Below, piece after piece: positions 25,949 through 34,070 of a DNA stretch of 37,491 nt (position 1 is the stretch's first letter; the number at the start of each line of letters is the position of its first letter). Source of the DNA: an uncultured Polaribacter sp. (GTDB lineage Bacteria > Bacteroidota > Bacteroidia > Flavobacteriales > Flavobacteriaceae); NCBI GenBank assembly GCA_913061165.1, contig CAJXTJ010000007.1, positions 1 to 37,491 of the forward strand. Direction: 5' to 3'. A model generated the notes under the pieces. It ran no database searches. It worked only from the letters and a program-made list of their open reading frames with translations, and was not told the origin of the DNA. The translations under genes and the position numbers were made by a program.

Positions 25949-27340
25949 ATGAAGAATATACATTTCAAAACAATTCATAAAACAAAAATTGCAGACACTA
26001 TAACGCCTGTGGGCTTGTATTTGCGGTTTAGAGACCAATATGCTAACACGCTTTTACTAGAAAGTTCAGATTATCACAGTAAAGAAGAGAGCTTTTCTTT
26101 TATTGCTATTGAACCAATAGTGCGTATGAAAGTAGACGATTATCAGTTTACAGTTTCGCATAAAGGAACCCAAATTGATAGCCAACCAATTGATAAAAAC
26201 TTTTATCAATTATTTGATAAATTCACGAATTCTATAGCATTAGATTGCCCAGCAGAATTAAAATCCTTTAATGGTTTGTATGGGTATACAACGTTCGATT
26301 CCGTTCAGTATTTCGAAAACATAAAATTTACAAATAAGAAAGCACCCTCTGCCATTCCAGAAATGCAATATAGTTTCTATAGATTTATTATTGCTATTAA
26401 TCATTTTAATGATGAAATGACATTGATAGAAAACATAGAAGAGGGCACAGAATCTCGTATTAAAGAAGTGCAAACCATTATAGATGCTCAAGCGTTTAAT
26501 ACTCAGAAATTCGAAATCGTAGGAGAGGAGACTTCAAATGTTACAGGAGAAGAATTTAAAGAATATGTACGGAAAGCAAAATCACATTGTAAAAGAGGTG
26601 ATGTTTTTCAATTGGTCTTATCACGCCAATTCCAGCAAGAATTTAAGGGAGACGAGTTTAATGTATATAGAGCGTTGCGTTCTATTAATCCTTCACCTTA
26701 TTTGTTTTATTTTGATTATGGAAGTTTCAAGTTAATGGGGTCTTCACCAGAAGCACAGATTAAAATTTCAGAAGGTAAAGCAACGATTAATCCAATTGCT
26801 GGTACGTTTAGAAGAACGGGTGATATGGCAGAAGATCTAAAATTAGGTAAGAAATTATCTGAAGATAAAAAGGAAACTGCAGAACATGTAATGTTGGTAG
26901 ATTTGGCGCGTAATGATTTAAGCAAGCATGCAGATAATGTGACTGTGGAGGTATTTAAAGAAGTGCAATATTTTAGTCACGTAATTCATTTAGTTTCTAC
27001 TGTTCGAGGAAAAATTAAAGGCAATCCGATTGAAATTGTTGGAGATACGTTTCCGGCAGGAACCTTAAGTGGTGCTCCAAAATATAAGGCAATGGAACTG
27101 ATTAATAAATATGAAAATCAGACACGTGGTTTTTATGGAGGTGCAGTTGGTATTATTGGTTTAGATGGCTCTGTTAATTTGGCAATTGCCATTCGCTCTT
27201 TTGTAAGTAAAAATAATGTATTGTATTCGCAGGCTGGTGCAGGAATAGTGATTCATTCAGACGAAGCAAAAGAATTACAAGAAGTAAATAATAAGCTAGC
27301 AGCATTAAAGAAAGCGTTGTTTTTAGCTGAGGATATTTAA
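25949..27340 (+). CDS. trpE: anthranilate synthase component I
   Basis: Converts chorismate and ammonia to anthranilate, the first committed step of tryptophan synthesis. The 463-aa protein has the feedback-inhibition signature LLES (36-39) followed after ten residues by Ser50, so it should be inhibited by tryptophan. In the chorismate-binding half GTFRRTGD, LVDLARNDLS, the SGAPKYKAME stretch and GFYGGAVGIIG are all present. Start ATG 25949 lies 12 nt after the attenuator terminator. It pairs with trpG 71 bp downstream. The spacer holds TTAGC/GCTAA strings but no terminator. Confidence 0.96.
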   Translation: MKNIHFKTIHKTKIADTITPVGLYLRFRDQYANTLLLESSDYHSKEESFSFIAIEPIVRMKVDDYQFTVSHKGTQIDSQPIDKNFYQLFDKFTNSIALDCPAELKSFNGLYGYTTFDSVQYFENIKFTNKKAPSAIPEMQYSFYRFIIAINHFNDEMTLIENIEEGTESRIKEVQTIIDAQAFNTQKFEIVGEETSNVTGEEFKEYVRKAKSHCKRGDVFQLVLSRQFQQEFKGDEFNVYRALRSINPSPYLFYFDYGSFKLMGSSPEAQIKISEGKATINPIAGTFRRTGDMAEDLKLGKKLSEDKKETAEHVMLVDLARNDLSKHADNVTVEVFKEVQYFSHVIHLVSTVRGKIKGNPIEIVGDTFPAGTLSGAPKYKAMELINKYENQTRGFYGGAVGIIGLDGSVNLAIAIRSFVSKNNVLYSQAGAGIVIHSDEAKELQEVNNKLAALKKALFLAEDI

Positions 27341-27411
27341 AAAATAGCTTTTTGTTTTTCGCAGTTAGCATTTCGCTAAAAACGAAGAATCAAAAGCCAA
27401 AAACTTTTAAA

Positions 27412-27990
27412 ATGAAAATATTAATTTTAGACAATTACGATTCCTTTACCTACAATTTAGTCCATATGGTGGAGAAAATTACAGGGAATTTTCCTGTAGT
27501 TTTTAGAAACGATGAAATAAGTATTGAAGCCGTAGGAAATTATGATGTGATTATGCTGTCTCCAGGACCTGGCATACCAGATGAAGCAGGAATCTTAAAG
27601 GACGTAATTAAAAGATATGCAGGTATTAAACCAATTTTCGGAGTGTGTTTGGGTTTGCAAGCAATTACAGAAGTTTTTGGCGGAACCATCATAAACTTAG
27701 AAGATGTGTTTCACGGAGTGGCAACAGAAATGCGTATTACAGATAAAGATGCTGTTATTTTTAAAGATGTTCCAGAAACGTTTTTAGCAGCACGTTACCA
27801 TTCTTGGGCGGCTACAGATGAAGGGTTTCCCGAAGAAATTCAGGTTACAGCGAGAGATGAAGATGGTTTGATTCAAGCAATTCAGCATAAAATATTTCCA
27901 ATTTCGGCAGTTCAGTTTCATCCAGAATCTATTTTAACAGATGTTGGAGAGCAGTTATTGAGAAACTTTATAAATAGTGTTAAAAAGTAA
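27412..27990 (+). CDS. trpG: anthranilate synthase component II (glutamine amidotransferase)
   Basis: Supplies ammonia from glutamine to TrpE. The 192-aa protein is a class I glutaminase with nucleophile Cys79 in FGVCLGLQ and His170/Glu172 in FHPESIL. The opening LILDNYDSFTYNL is characteristic. The longer frame from 27352 has a non-ATG start and runs through spacer DNA, so ATG 27412 is used. In some species the same subunit also serves p-aminobenzoate synthase; that cannot be judged here. It is 80 bp upstream of trpD, and the spacer shows no hairpin. Confidence 0.95.
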   Translation: MKILILDNYDSFTYNLVHMVEKITGNFPVVFRNDEISIEAVGNYDVIMLSPGPGIPDEAGILKDVIKRYAGIKPIFGVCLGLQAITEVFGGTIINLEDVFHGVATEMRITDKDAVIFKDVPETFLAARYHSWAATDEGFPEEIQVTARDEDGLIQAIQHKIFPISAVQFHPESILTDVGEQLLRNFINSVKK

Positions 27991-28070
27991 TAAAGTAAGG
28001 AGTTTATAAAGTTTAGCAATAACTTTGTATTAGCTCCTCATTACTTTCAAATTTTTAGAATTTAATTCAA

Positions 28071-29060
28071 ATGAAAGCAATTTTAAATAAATTATATAAG
28101 CACGAGAGATTGTCTAAATCTGAAGCAACACAGGTCTTAAAAGACATTGCATCAGAACAATACAATGCTGCTCATTTGGCTTCATTTATGACGGTCTTTA
28201 TGATGCGTCCTATTACAGCAGACGAACTTTCTGGTTTTAGAAATGCATTGAAAGAATTGTCTATAAAAGTAGATTTATCAGATTACAATACTATTGATAT
28301 TGTTGGGACTGGTGGAGATGGAAAAAATACTTTTAATATCTCAACACTAACTTCTTTTATTGTAGCAGGAACAGGACAAAAAGTAGCAAAACATGGTAAT
28401 TACTCTGTGTCTTCGCAATCTGGTTCTTCAGATATGTTAGAAAGTTTTGGATATAATTTCACAAATAAAGAAAGTGTACTGAGAGAACATTTAGAGAAAG
28501 CAAATATTTGTTTTTTACATGCTCCAAAATTTCATCCAGCAATGAAAGCAGTTGGCCCAACGAGAAAAGCATTGGCTTTAAAAACTTTTTTTAACATGCT
28601 TGGCCCTTTGGTAAACCCGAGTTCTCCTAAGAATCATATGCTTGGAACTTTCAATTTAGAAATTGCACGTTTGTATAATTATATTTTGCAAGAAGAAAGT
28701 GTCAATTACGGTATCGTGCATGCTTTAGATGGTTATGATGAAATCTCGTTAACAAGCGGATTTAAATTTTTTACTAAAAAAGGAGAACAAATTATAAACC
28801 CAGAAGATTTAGGTCAAAAGAGAATTCAGCAATCAGAAATATTTGGTGGAAACTCTATAGCAGACGCCGCTAAGATTTTCAAGTCTATTTTAGAAGGAAA
28901 CGGAACGGAAGCTCAAAATAATGTTGTGCTAACAAATGCCGCTTTCGCTTTAAAAATTGTAGATGAAGCAAAGAGTTTCGAAACTGCTTTTAGTGAAGCT
29001 AAAGATTCACTTTTTGGTCTGAAAGCAAAACAAACATTAGAGAAATTACTGAGTATTTAA
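28071..29060 (+). CDS. trpD: anthranilate phosphoribosyltransferase
   Basis: Joins anthranilate to PRPP, second step of the pathway. The 329-aa protein has the PRPP-binding GTGGDGKNTFNIST (79-92) and KHGN (107-110). The following SGSSDMLES loop and the GPTRKALALKTFFNMLGPLVNP segment are both typical of TrpD. The stop is one nucleotide before the next small frame, so the operon is tightly packed from here on. Confidence 0.95.
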   Translation: MKAILNKLYKHERLSKSEATQVLKDIASEQYNAAHLASFMTVFMMRPITADELSGFRNALKELSIKVDLSDYNTIDIVGTGGDGKNTFNISTLTSFIVAGTGQKVAKHGNYSVSSQSGSSDMLESFGYNFTNKESVLREHLEKANICFLHAPKFHPAMKAVGPTRKALALKTFFNMLGPLVNPSSPKNHMLGTFNLEIARLYNYILQEESVNYGIVHALDGYDEISLTSGFKFFTKKGEQIINPEDLGQKRIQQSEIFGGNSIADAAKIFKSILEGNGTEAQNNVVLTNAAFALKIVDEAKSFETAFSEAKDSLFGLKAKQTLEKLLSI

Positions 29061-29061
29061 A

Positions 29062-29241
29062 ATGATAAAAAAGAAAAATAGTTTAATCTCAATTATACCT
29101 GCCTTTTTATTAATGGGAGCCGCAGTTGGTATTCAAACAACGAATGTTTTAAGAGATACGGTAATAGGACTCATTGTAGGACTCATCGTTTACTTTTTTT
29201 TAAAACATAGAAATAAAATAATTAATAATAAAAAGTCATAA
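29062..29241 (+). CDS. small two-span membrane protein inside the trp operon, 59 aa
   Basis: ATG 29062 begins one nucleotide after the trpD stop and the frame ends one nucleotide before the trpC ATG, so it is precisely tiled into the operon. The product opens MIKKKNSLISIIPAFLLMGA, followed by a short loop QTTNVLRD and a second hydrophobic segment TVIGLIVGLIVYFFL. It closes with a basic tail, KHRNKIINNKKS. It therefore looks like an inner-membrane hairpin with positive ends inside. No family is recognised and no tryptophan-related motif is present. The exact tiling is the main evidence that it is translated. Confidence 0.65.
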   Translation: MIKKKNSLISIIPAFLLMGAAVGIQTTNVLRDTVIGLIVGLIVYFFLKHRNKIINNKKS

Positions 29242-29242
29242 A

Positions 29243-30031
29243 ATGACCATTTTAGATAAAATAATAGCGTTTAAGAAGACAGAAATTGCTAAGATTAAGG
29301 CAGAGGTACACATTAAGAAATTAGTTGAAAGTCCAAATTTTGGAAGAGAAGTTTTCTCATTAAAAAAATCTTTATTAGAAGTTGGTTCAACAGGTATTAT
29401 TGCCGAGTTTAAACGCCAATCTCCTTCTAAAGGAATAATTAATGATACTGCAACGATTGCAGATGTAACTAACGGATATTTAGATGCAAATGTTGCTGCA
29501 CAATCAATTTTAACAGATACTTCCTTTTTTGGAGGATCGATGGCAGATTTGATGGAAGCAAGAGTTATCAATCAACAAAAACCAATCTTAAGAAAAGATT
29601 TCATTGTAGACGGATTTCAAATCGTAGAGGCAAAAGCCATTGGTGCAGATGTGATATTATTAATTGCTGCTTGTTTAACTTCTGAAGAATTAAAAAACTA
29701 TGGAAACTTAGCAACAGATTTAGGATTGGAAGTGCTATATGAAGTGCATACACAAGAAGACTTAGATAAAATTAATGATTTAGATAATAAAATCATTGGA
29801 ATTAACAATCGAAATTTAAATACTTTTGAAGTTGATTTAGAGAATTCTATTAAATTATCAAACCAAATTCCTGACAGTAGTTTAAAGATTTCTGAAAGTG
29901 GAATTTCAGACCCCAAAATTATTATGGGTCTAAAAGAATATGGTTTTCAAGGGTTTTTAATAGGAGAAACCTTTATGAAACAAGAGAACCCTGGTGAGGC
30001 TTGTCTAGAATTTATTAGTCAAATAAGATAG
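29243..30031 (+). CDS. trpC: indole-3-glycerol phosphate synthase
   Basis: Closes the indole ring from CdRP, a TIM-barrel enzyme. The 262-aa protein shows IIAEFKRQSPSKG with the catalytic lysine, then PILRKDFIVDGFQI, IIGINNRNLNTFEVD and the phosphate-binding SESGI. The C-terminal end GFLIGETFMK is also typical. It is monofunctional here, with trpF as a separate gene two nucleotides downstream, unlike the TrpCF fusion of enterobacteria. Confidence 0.96.
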   Translation: MTILDKIIAFKKTEIAKIKAEVHIKKLVESPNFGREVFSLKKSLLEVGSTGIIAEFKRQSPSKGIINDTATIADVTNGYLDANVAAQSILTDTSFFGGSMADLMEARVINQQKPILRKDFIVDGFQIVEAKAIGADVILLIAACLTSEELKNYGNLATDLGLEVLYEVHTQEDLDKINDLDNKIIGINNRNLNTFEVDLENSIKLSNQIPDSSLKISESGISDPKIIMGLKEYGFQGFLIGETFMKQENPGEACLEFISQIR

Positions 30032-30033
30032 TT

Positions 30034-30729
30034 ATGAAACTAAAGGTTTGCGGAATGAAATACGTAGAAAACATCCAACAAGTTGCAGCATTGCAGCCAG
30101 ATTATTTGGGTTTTATTTTCTACGAAAAATCGAAAAGAAATTTTGAAGGAATCATTCCAGAACTTCCAAAGTCAATTAAAAAGACAGGTGTTTTTGTGAA
30201 TGAAATGCTTGAGATTGTAATCTCTATGGTTGAAGAATATCGCTTAGAAGCGATTCAATTGCATGGCGATGAATCTGCAGCCTATGTGTTAACATTACAA
30301 AATCAATTAGAAGCGCGAAGGGCTTTATTTATCGAAGAGAATAAGCACATAAAAAAGAAAAAAAATCAACATTTTATTTCTGAGAAGAATGTTGAAATTA
30401 TCAAGGTTTTCGGAATTAAAAATGCATTTGATTTTGATGTTTTAAAACCATATATAGACCTTGTGGACTTCTTTTTATTCGATACGAAAGGAGAAGAAAG
30501 AGGAGGGAACGGAACGAAGTTTGATTGGAAAGTATTAGAGAATTATCCGTTTGAAAAGCCTTTCTTTTTAAGTGGAGGAATTGGTCTAGAGGATGTTGAA
30601 GGAATTCATGAAATAATTAATTCAGAATTACCACTGCATGCATTAGATGTAAATAGTAAATTTGAAAGTATACCAGGAAGGAAGAAAACAGAAGAATTAA
30701 AGAAGTTTATACAAGATTTAAAGGTTTAA
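30034..30729 (+). CDS. trpF: phosphoribosylanthranilate isomerase
   Basis: Amadori rearrangement of PRA to CdRP. The 231-aa TIM-barrel protein has the catalytic Cys6 in [22 protein letters not shown], the VQLHGDE-type strand as IQLHGDE, the general-acid Asp in FFLFDTKG, and the phosphate site [11 protein letters not shown]. The sequence between residues 85 and 120 is unusually lysine-rich ([10 protein letters not shown]) and may be a surface insertion. It sits between trpC and trpB without room for a promoter. Confidence 0.94.
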   Translation: MKLKVCGMKYVENIQQVAALQPDYLGFIFYEKSKRNFEGIIPELPKSIKKTGVFVNEMLEIVISMVEEYRLEAIQLHGDESAAYVLTLQNQLEARRALFIEENKHIKKKKNQHFISEKNVEIIKVFGIKNAFDFDVLKPYIDLVDFFLFDTKGEERGGNGTKFDWKVLENYPFEKPFFLSGGIGLEDVEGIHEIINSELPLHALDVNSKFESIPGRKKTEELKKFIQDLKV

Positions 30730-30782
30730 TTGTTGAAATATTGCAACGAATTAACAAGCATATGATTACACAAAATAAAGAT

Positions 30783-31967
30783 ATGAAATCAAAATTTCAC
30801 CCAGACAAAAACGGATATTTCGGACAATTTGGAGGTGCATTTATTCCAGAATTGTTGCATCCAAATGTGCAAGAATTAGCAGATAATTATATTCAAATTA
30901 TCGAATCTTCAGAATTTCAAACAGAATATAAAGAGCTCTTAAAAGAATATGTTGGCAGACCTACACCTTTGTATCTGGCAAAAAGATTGTCAGAAAAATA
31001 CGGTGCGCATGTGTATTTAAAACGTGAAGATCTATGTCATACCGGTGCGCATAAAATTAACAATACTGTTGGTCAGATTTTAATTGCAAAGAAGTTAGGT
31101 AAAACTAAAATTATTGCTGAAACAGGTGCTGGGCAGCACGGTGTTGCAACTGCTACAGTTTGTGCATTAATGGGATTAGAATGCACCGTTTTTATGGGCG
31201 AAAAAGACATCGTACGTCAGGCACCAAATGTTACTAGAATGAAAATGTTAGGAGCAAAAGTAGTGCCTGCAACCAGTGGTTCTAAAACACTAAAAGATGC
31301 AACAAACGAAGCAATTCGTTATTGGATTCAGCATCCAGAAACTTTTTATTTAATTGGTTCTGTTGTTGGTCCTGCACCACACCCAGATATGGTAGCGCGT
31401 TTACAAGCTATTATTTCAGAAGAAATGAAATGGCAATTAAAGGAGAAGACAGGAAAAGAAAATCCAGATACAATTATTGCTTGTGTTGGGGGAGGTTCTA
31501 ACGCTGCTGGTGCTTTTTATCACTATTTAGATGATGAAAATGTAGAGTTAATTGCTGTTGAAGCAGCAGGTTTGGGAGTGCATTCTGGTGAGAGTGCTGC
31601 AACTTCTCAATTAGGGCAGGTTGGTATTATTCATGGAAGCAAGACGATATTAATGCAAGATGAATATGGGCAAATTGTAGAGCCTTATTCGATATCTGCA
31701 GGTTTAGATTATCCAGGAGTTGGTCCTTTACATGCTTTTTTATATGAAAGTGGTAGAGCAAAATTTATGAGCGCTACAGATCAAGAAGCGTTAGATGCCG
31801 CTTTTGAATTGACGAAGATAGAAGGAATTATTCCAGCTTTAGAAACAGCGCACGCTTTGGCCGTTTTAGATAAAATTACGTTTAGAAAAGATCAGGTTGT
31901 TGTTGTGAATTTATCAGGTAGAGGAGACAAAGATTTAGAGATTTATACAAAATATTTAGAAGCATAA
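30783..31967 (+). CDS. trpB: tryptophan synthase beta chain
   Basis: Condenses indole with serine using PLP. From ATG 30783 it is 394 aa, the usual size, starting [23 protein letters not shown] lysine is K91 in GAHKINNT. The [10 protein letters not shown] loop, the phosphate-binding CVGGGSNA and SGRGDKD near the C-terminus are present. Two other starts are in frame: ATG 30762 (7 codons earlier) and TTG 30741. The downstream one was chosen because homologues begin shortly before the GYFGQFGGA motif. It is 53 bp after trpF and 6 bp before the DUF3050 gene. Confidence 0.95.
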   Translation: MKSKFHPDKNGYFGQFGGAFIPELLHPNVQELADNYIQIIESSEFQTEYKELLKEYVGRPTPLYLAKRLSEKYGAHVYLKREDLCHTGAHKINNTVGQILIAKKLGKTKIIAETGAGQHGVATATVCALMGLECTVFMGEKDIVRQAPNVTRMKMLGAKVVPATSGSKTLKDATNEAIRYWIQHPETFYLIGSVVGPAPHPDMVARLQAIISEEMKWQLKEKTGKENPDTIIACVGGGSNAAGAFYHYLDDENVELIAVEAAGLGVHSGESAATSQLGQVGIIHGSKTILMQDEYGQIVEPYSISAGLDYPGVGPLHAFLYESGRAKFMSATDQEALDAAFELTKIEGIIPALETAHALAVLDKITFRKDQVVVVNLSGRGDKDLEIYTKYLEA

Positions 31968-31973
31968 AGAAAG

Positions 31974-32762
31974 ATGAATAGTAATATAGTACACATTGAA
32001 AAGGAGTTAACAGACTTAAGAAATCAATTAAAAAATCATTCTCTATATAAGAGACTCAATACTTTAGAAGATGTACAGACATTTATGTCGCTGCATGTTT
32101 TTGCAGTATGGGATTTTATGTCGCTTTTAAAAGCAATACAGATTAATCTAACATGTGTTTCAATCCCTTGGATGCCTGTTAAGAATGCAGAATTAGCACG
32201 TTTTATTAATGAGATTGTGGTAGCTGAAGAAAGTGACCATGATGCACACGGCGTGGTTAAAAGTCATTATGAAATGTATTTAGATGCAATGGCTGAAGTG
32301 CAGGCAGATCCAAGTAAAATGAATAATTTTTTGGAAACTTTACAATCCAATGTCTCTGTAGGAAAAGCATTAGAAAGTTTAGAAGTACCAAATGCAGTAA
32401 AAGAGTTTTTAAGCTTTACGTTTGATACTATAAAAACAGATAAAACACATTTAATTGCTGCTTCCTTTACTTTTGGAAGAGAAGATGTAATACCAGATAT
32501 GTTTATCAATATTATTGACAAAGCTACCCTTGAAAACAATAAATCGTATGATAGTTTTAACTACTATTTAAATAGGCATATTGAGTTGGATGGTGATGAA
32601 CATGGCCCTTTGTCTTTAAGAATGATTGAAGAATTATGTGGTAATGATGCACTAAAATGGGAAGAAGTTTTAGAAACTGGGAAAAGAGCACTGCAATTAA
32701 GAATTAATTTATGGAGTGCAATTGAGCAAGAAATAACAGCACAATTAAAAGTAGCAATATGA
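31974..32762 (+). CDS. DUF3050 protein, heme-oxygenase-like fold, within the trp operon
   Basis: A 262-aa all-helical protein that I recognise as DUF3050, placed in the heme-oxygenase-like superfamily that includes diiron oxidases. Candidate metal ligands are visible in three helices: H41 in SLHVFAVWDF, E80, E85/E86, H89 and H92 in the EIVVAEESDHDAHG stretch, and H202, D206, H210 in RHIELDGDEHG. Whether it binds iron or heme is not known from sequence. It lies between trpB (6 nt upstream) and trpA, and its stop overlaps the trpA start by four nucleotides (ATGA). It must therefore be co-translated with the tryptophan enzymes. None of the known steps needs it, so a role in modifying an indole or tryptophan compound, or a chance insertion, are both open. 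Confidence 0.8.
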   Translation: MNSNIVHIEKELTDLRNQLKNHSLYKRLNTLEDVQTFMSLHVFAVWDFMSLLKAIQINLTCVSIPWMPVKNAELARFINEIVVAEESDHDAHGVVKSHYEMYLDAMAEVQADPSKMNNFLETLQSNVSVGKALESLEVPNAVKEFLSFTFDTIKTDKTHLIAASFTFGREDVIPDMFINIIDKATLENNKSYDSFNYYLNRHIELDGDEHGPLSLRMIEELCGNDALKWEEVLETGKRALQLRINLWSAIEQEITAQLKVAI

Positions 32763-33526
32763 ATTTGATTCAAGAATTATTTCAAAAAAAAGATAAAAAT
32801 GTATTGTCTATTTATTTTACTTGTGGGTATCCTAATTTAGAAGATACCACCAATGTAATTTTAGCATTAGGAGAGAGTGGTGTAGATTTTATAGAAGTTG
32901 GTTTGCCTTACTCAGACCCTTTGGCAGACGGGCCGACTATTCAAGAAAGTAGTCATAAAGCTTTAGAAAATGGGATTAATTTAGATGTTATTTTTGAGCA
33001 ATTAAAAACGATTAAAGAAACAAATAAGACTCCGTTAATAGCAATGGGCTATTTGAATCAGTTATTGAAATATGGTGAAGATAAATTCTGTCAAGCGTGC
33101 GTAGATTGCGGTATAGATACTGTAATTCTTCCAGATTTACCTATGGTAGAGTTTGAAAACCACTATAGACAACTCTTTGATAAATATGGACTTACAAACA
33201 TTTTTTTAATAACACCTCATACATCAGAAGATCGAATTAGAAAGATAGATTCCTATTCTAAGGCATTTATTTATGTAGTTGCATCTGCATCCATTACCGG
33301 TGCAAAAGGAGAAATTTCTAGTAATCAAATTGGTTATTTCGAGAGAATACGTGCAATGAATTTGCAAAGTAAATTAATTATAGGTTTTGGTATCTCTGAT
33401 AAAACTGCTTTTAATACTGCTTGTTCATATGCAAACGGAGCCATTGTAGGCTCTGCTTTTATAAAGCATTTAGGAACTAATGGAATAGGGAAAATAGATG
33501 ATTTTATAAAACCAATTATTTCTTAA
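32759..33526 (+). CDS. trpA: tryptophan synthase alpha chain
   Basis: Cleaves indole-3-glycerol phosphate to indole, which is channelled to TrpB. The 255-aa protein has catalytic Glu46 and Asp57 in FIEVGLPYSDPLADGPTIQ, then the DLPMVE strand and YVVASASITGAKGE (the flexible loop), and the phosphate site GFGIS. It overlaps the DUF3050 gene by four nucleotides and is the last gene of the operon, followed 4-5 nt later by a strong terminator. Confidence 0.96.
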   Translation: MNLIQELFQKKDKNVLSIYFTCGYPNLEDTTNVILALGESGVDFIEVGLPYSDPLADGPTIQESSHKALENGINLDVIFEQLKTIKETNKTPLIAMGYLNQLLKYGEDKFCQACVDCGIDTVILPDLPMVEFENHYRQLFDKYGLTNIFLITPHTSEDRIRKIDSYSKAFIYVVASASITGAKGEISSNQIGYFERIRAMNLQSKLIIGFGISDKTAFNTACSYANGAIVGSAFIKHLGTNGIGKIDDFIKPIIS

Positions 33527-33528
33527 AT

Positions 33529-33564
33529 TAAAAAAGGCGAAACTTATTAAGTTTCGCCTTTTTT
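33529..33564. terminator. bidirectional terminator ending the trp operon
   Basis: AAAAAGGCGAAACTT (33531-33545) and AAGTTTCGCCTTTTT (33549-33563) are perfectly complementary, with A- and T-runs suiting both the trp operon and the convergent FKBP gene. Confidence 0.93.
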
Positions 33565-33581
33565 ATAAATTCTAAAATTGC

Positions 33582-34028
33582 TTAGTTCACGCTAATTAGA
33601 TGTATATCAAAAATCAATACTGCTCCACCTGGAATGCTAGAACGTCCGTTAATTCCATATCCTAAATTATAAGGAATTAATAACATTCCTTCTCCACCTT
33701 CTTTAAAAAGTTGAATTCCTTCTGTCCATCCCGGGATTACCTGGTTTAATCCAAAAGAAATACCAGCATCACCACTTTGGTCAAAAGTATTTCCATCTAG
33801 AAAGTATCCTTTGTAAGCAACTGTAACGTTAGAAGAGCTTGTAGGTCTTGCTCCAGAACCACCATTATCAATTACGTAATATAATCCAGAATTAGTTCTA
33901 GTTGCATCTAAATCATTCGCCTCTATGTACGCAATAATATCTTCTTCTGTCTGAGGTTCAAAGTCATTGTCCTTGCCGCACGAAGTAAAAATAAGAAGCG
34001 AAAGAATAAGGTATGCGTAAGATTTCAT
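33582..34028 (-). CDS. FKBP-type peptidyl-prolyl isomerase lipoprotein
   Basis: A 148-aa exported lipoprotein: signal MKSYAYLILSLLIFTSC, acylated Cys17. The FKBP domain fills the C-terminal two thirds: VTVAYKGYFLDGNTFDQS, VIPGWTEGIQLFKEGGEGML, YGINGRSSIPGGAVLIFDIHL. It should catalyse cis-trans isomerisation of prolyl bonds and assist folding outside the cytoplasm. It resembles the family that includes GldI of gliding flavobacteria, but the sequence does not prove that identity. It is the last gene of the minus-strand group, 42 bp after the amidohydrolase. Confidence 0.9.
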   Translation of the reverse strand: MKSYAYLILSLLIFTSCGKDNDFEPQTEEDIIAYIEANDLDATRTNSGLYYVIDNGGSGARPTSSSNVTVAYKGYFLDGNTFDQSGDAGISFGLNQVIPGWTEGIQLFKEGGEGMLLIPYNLGYGINGRSSIPGGAVLIFDIHLISVN

Positions 34029-34070
34029 TTTGTGTTTTTTAAGATTTTAGGCGAATATACTCTGATTATT

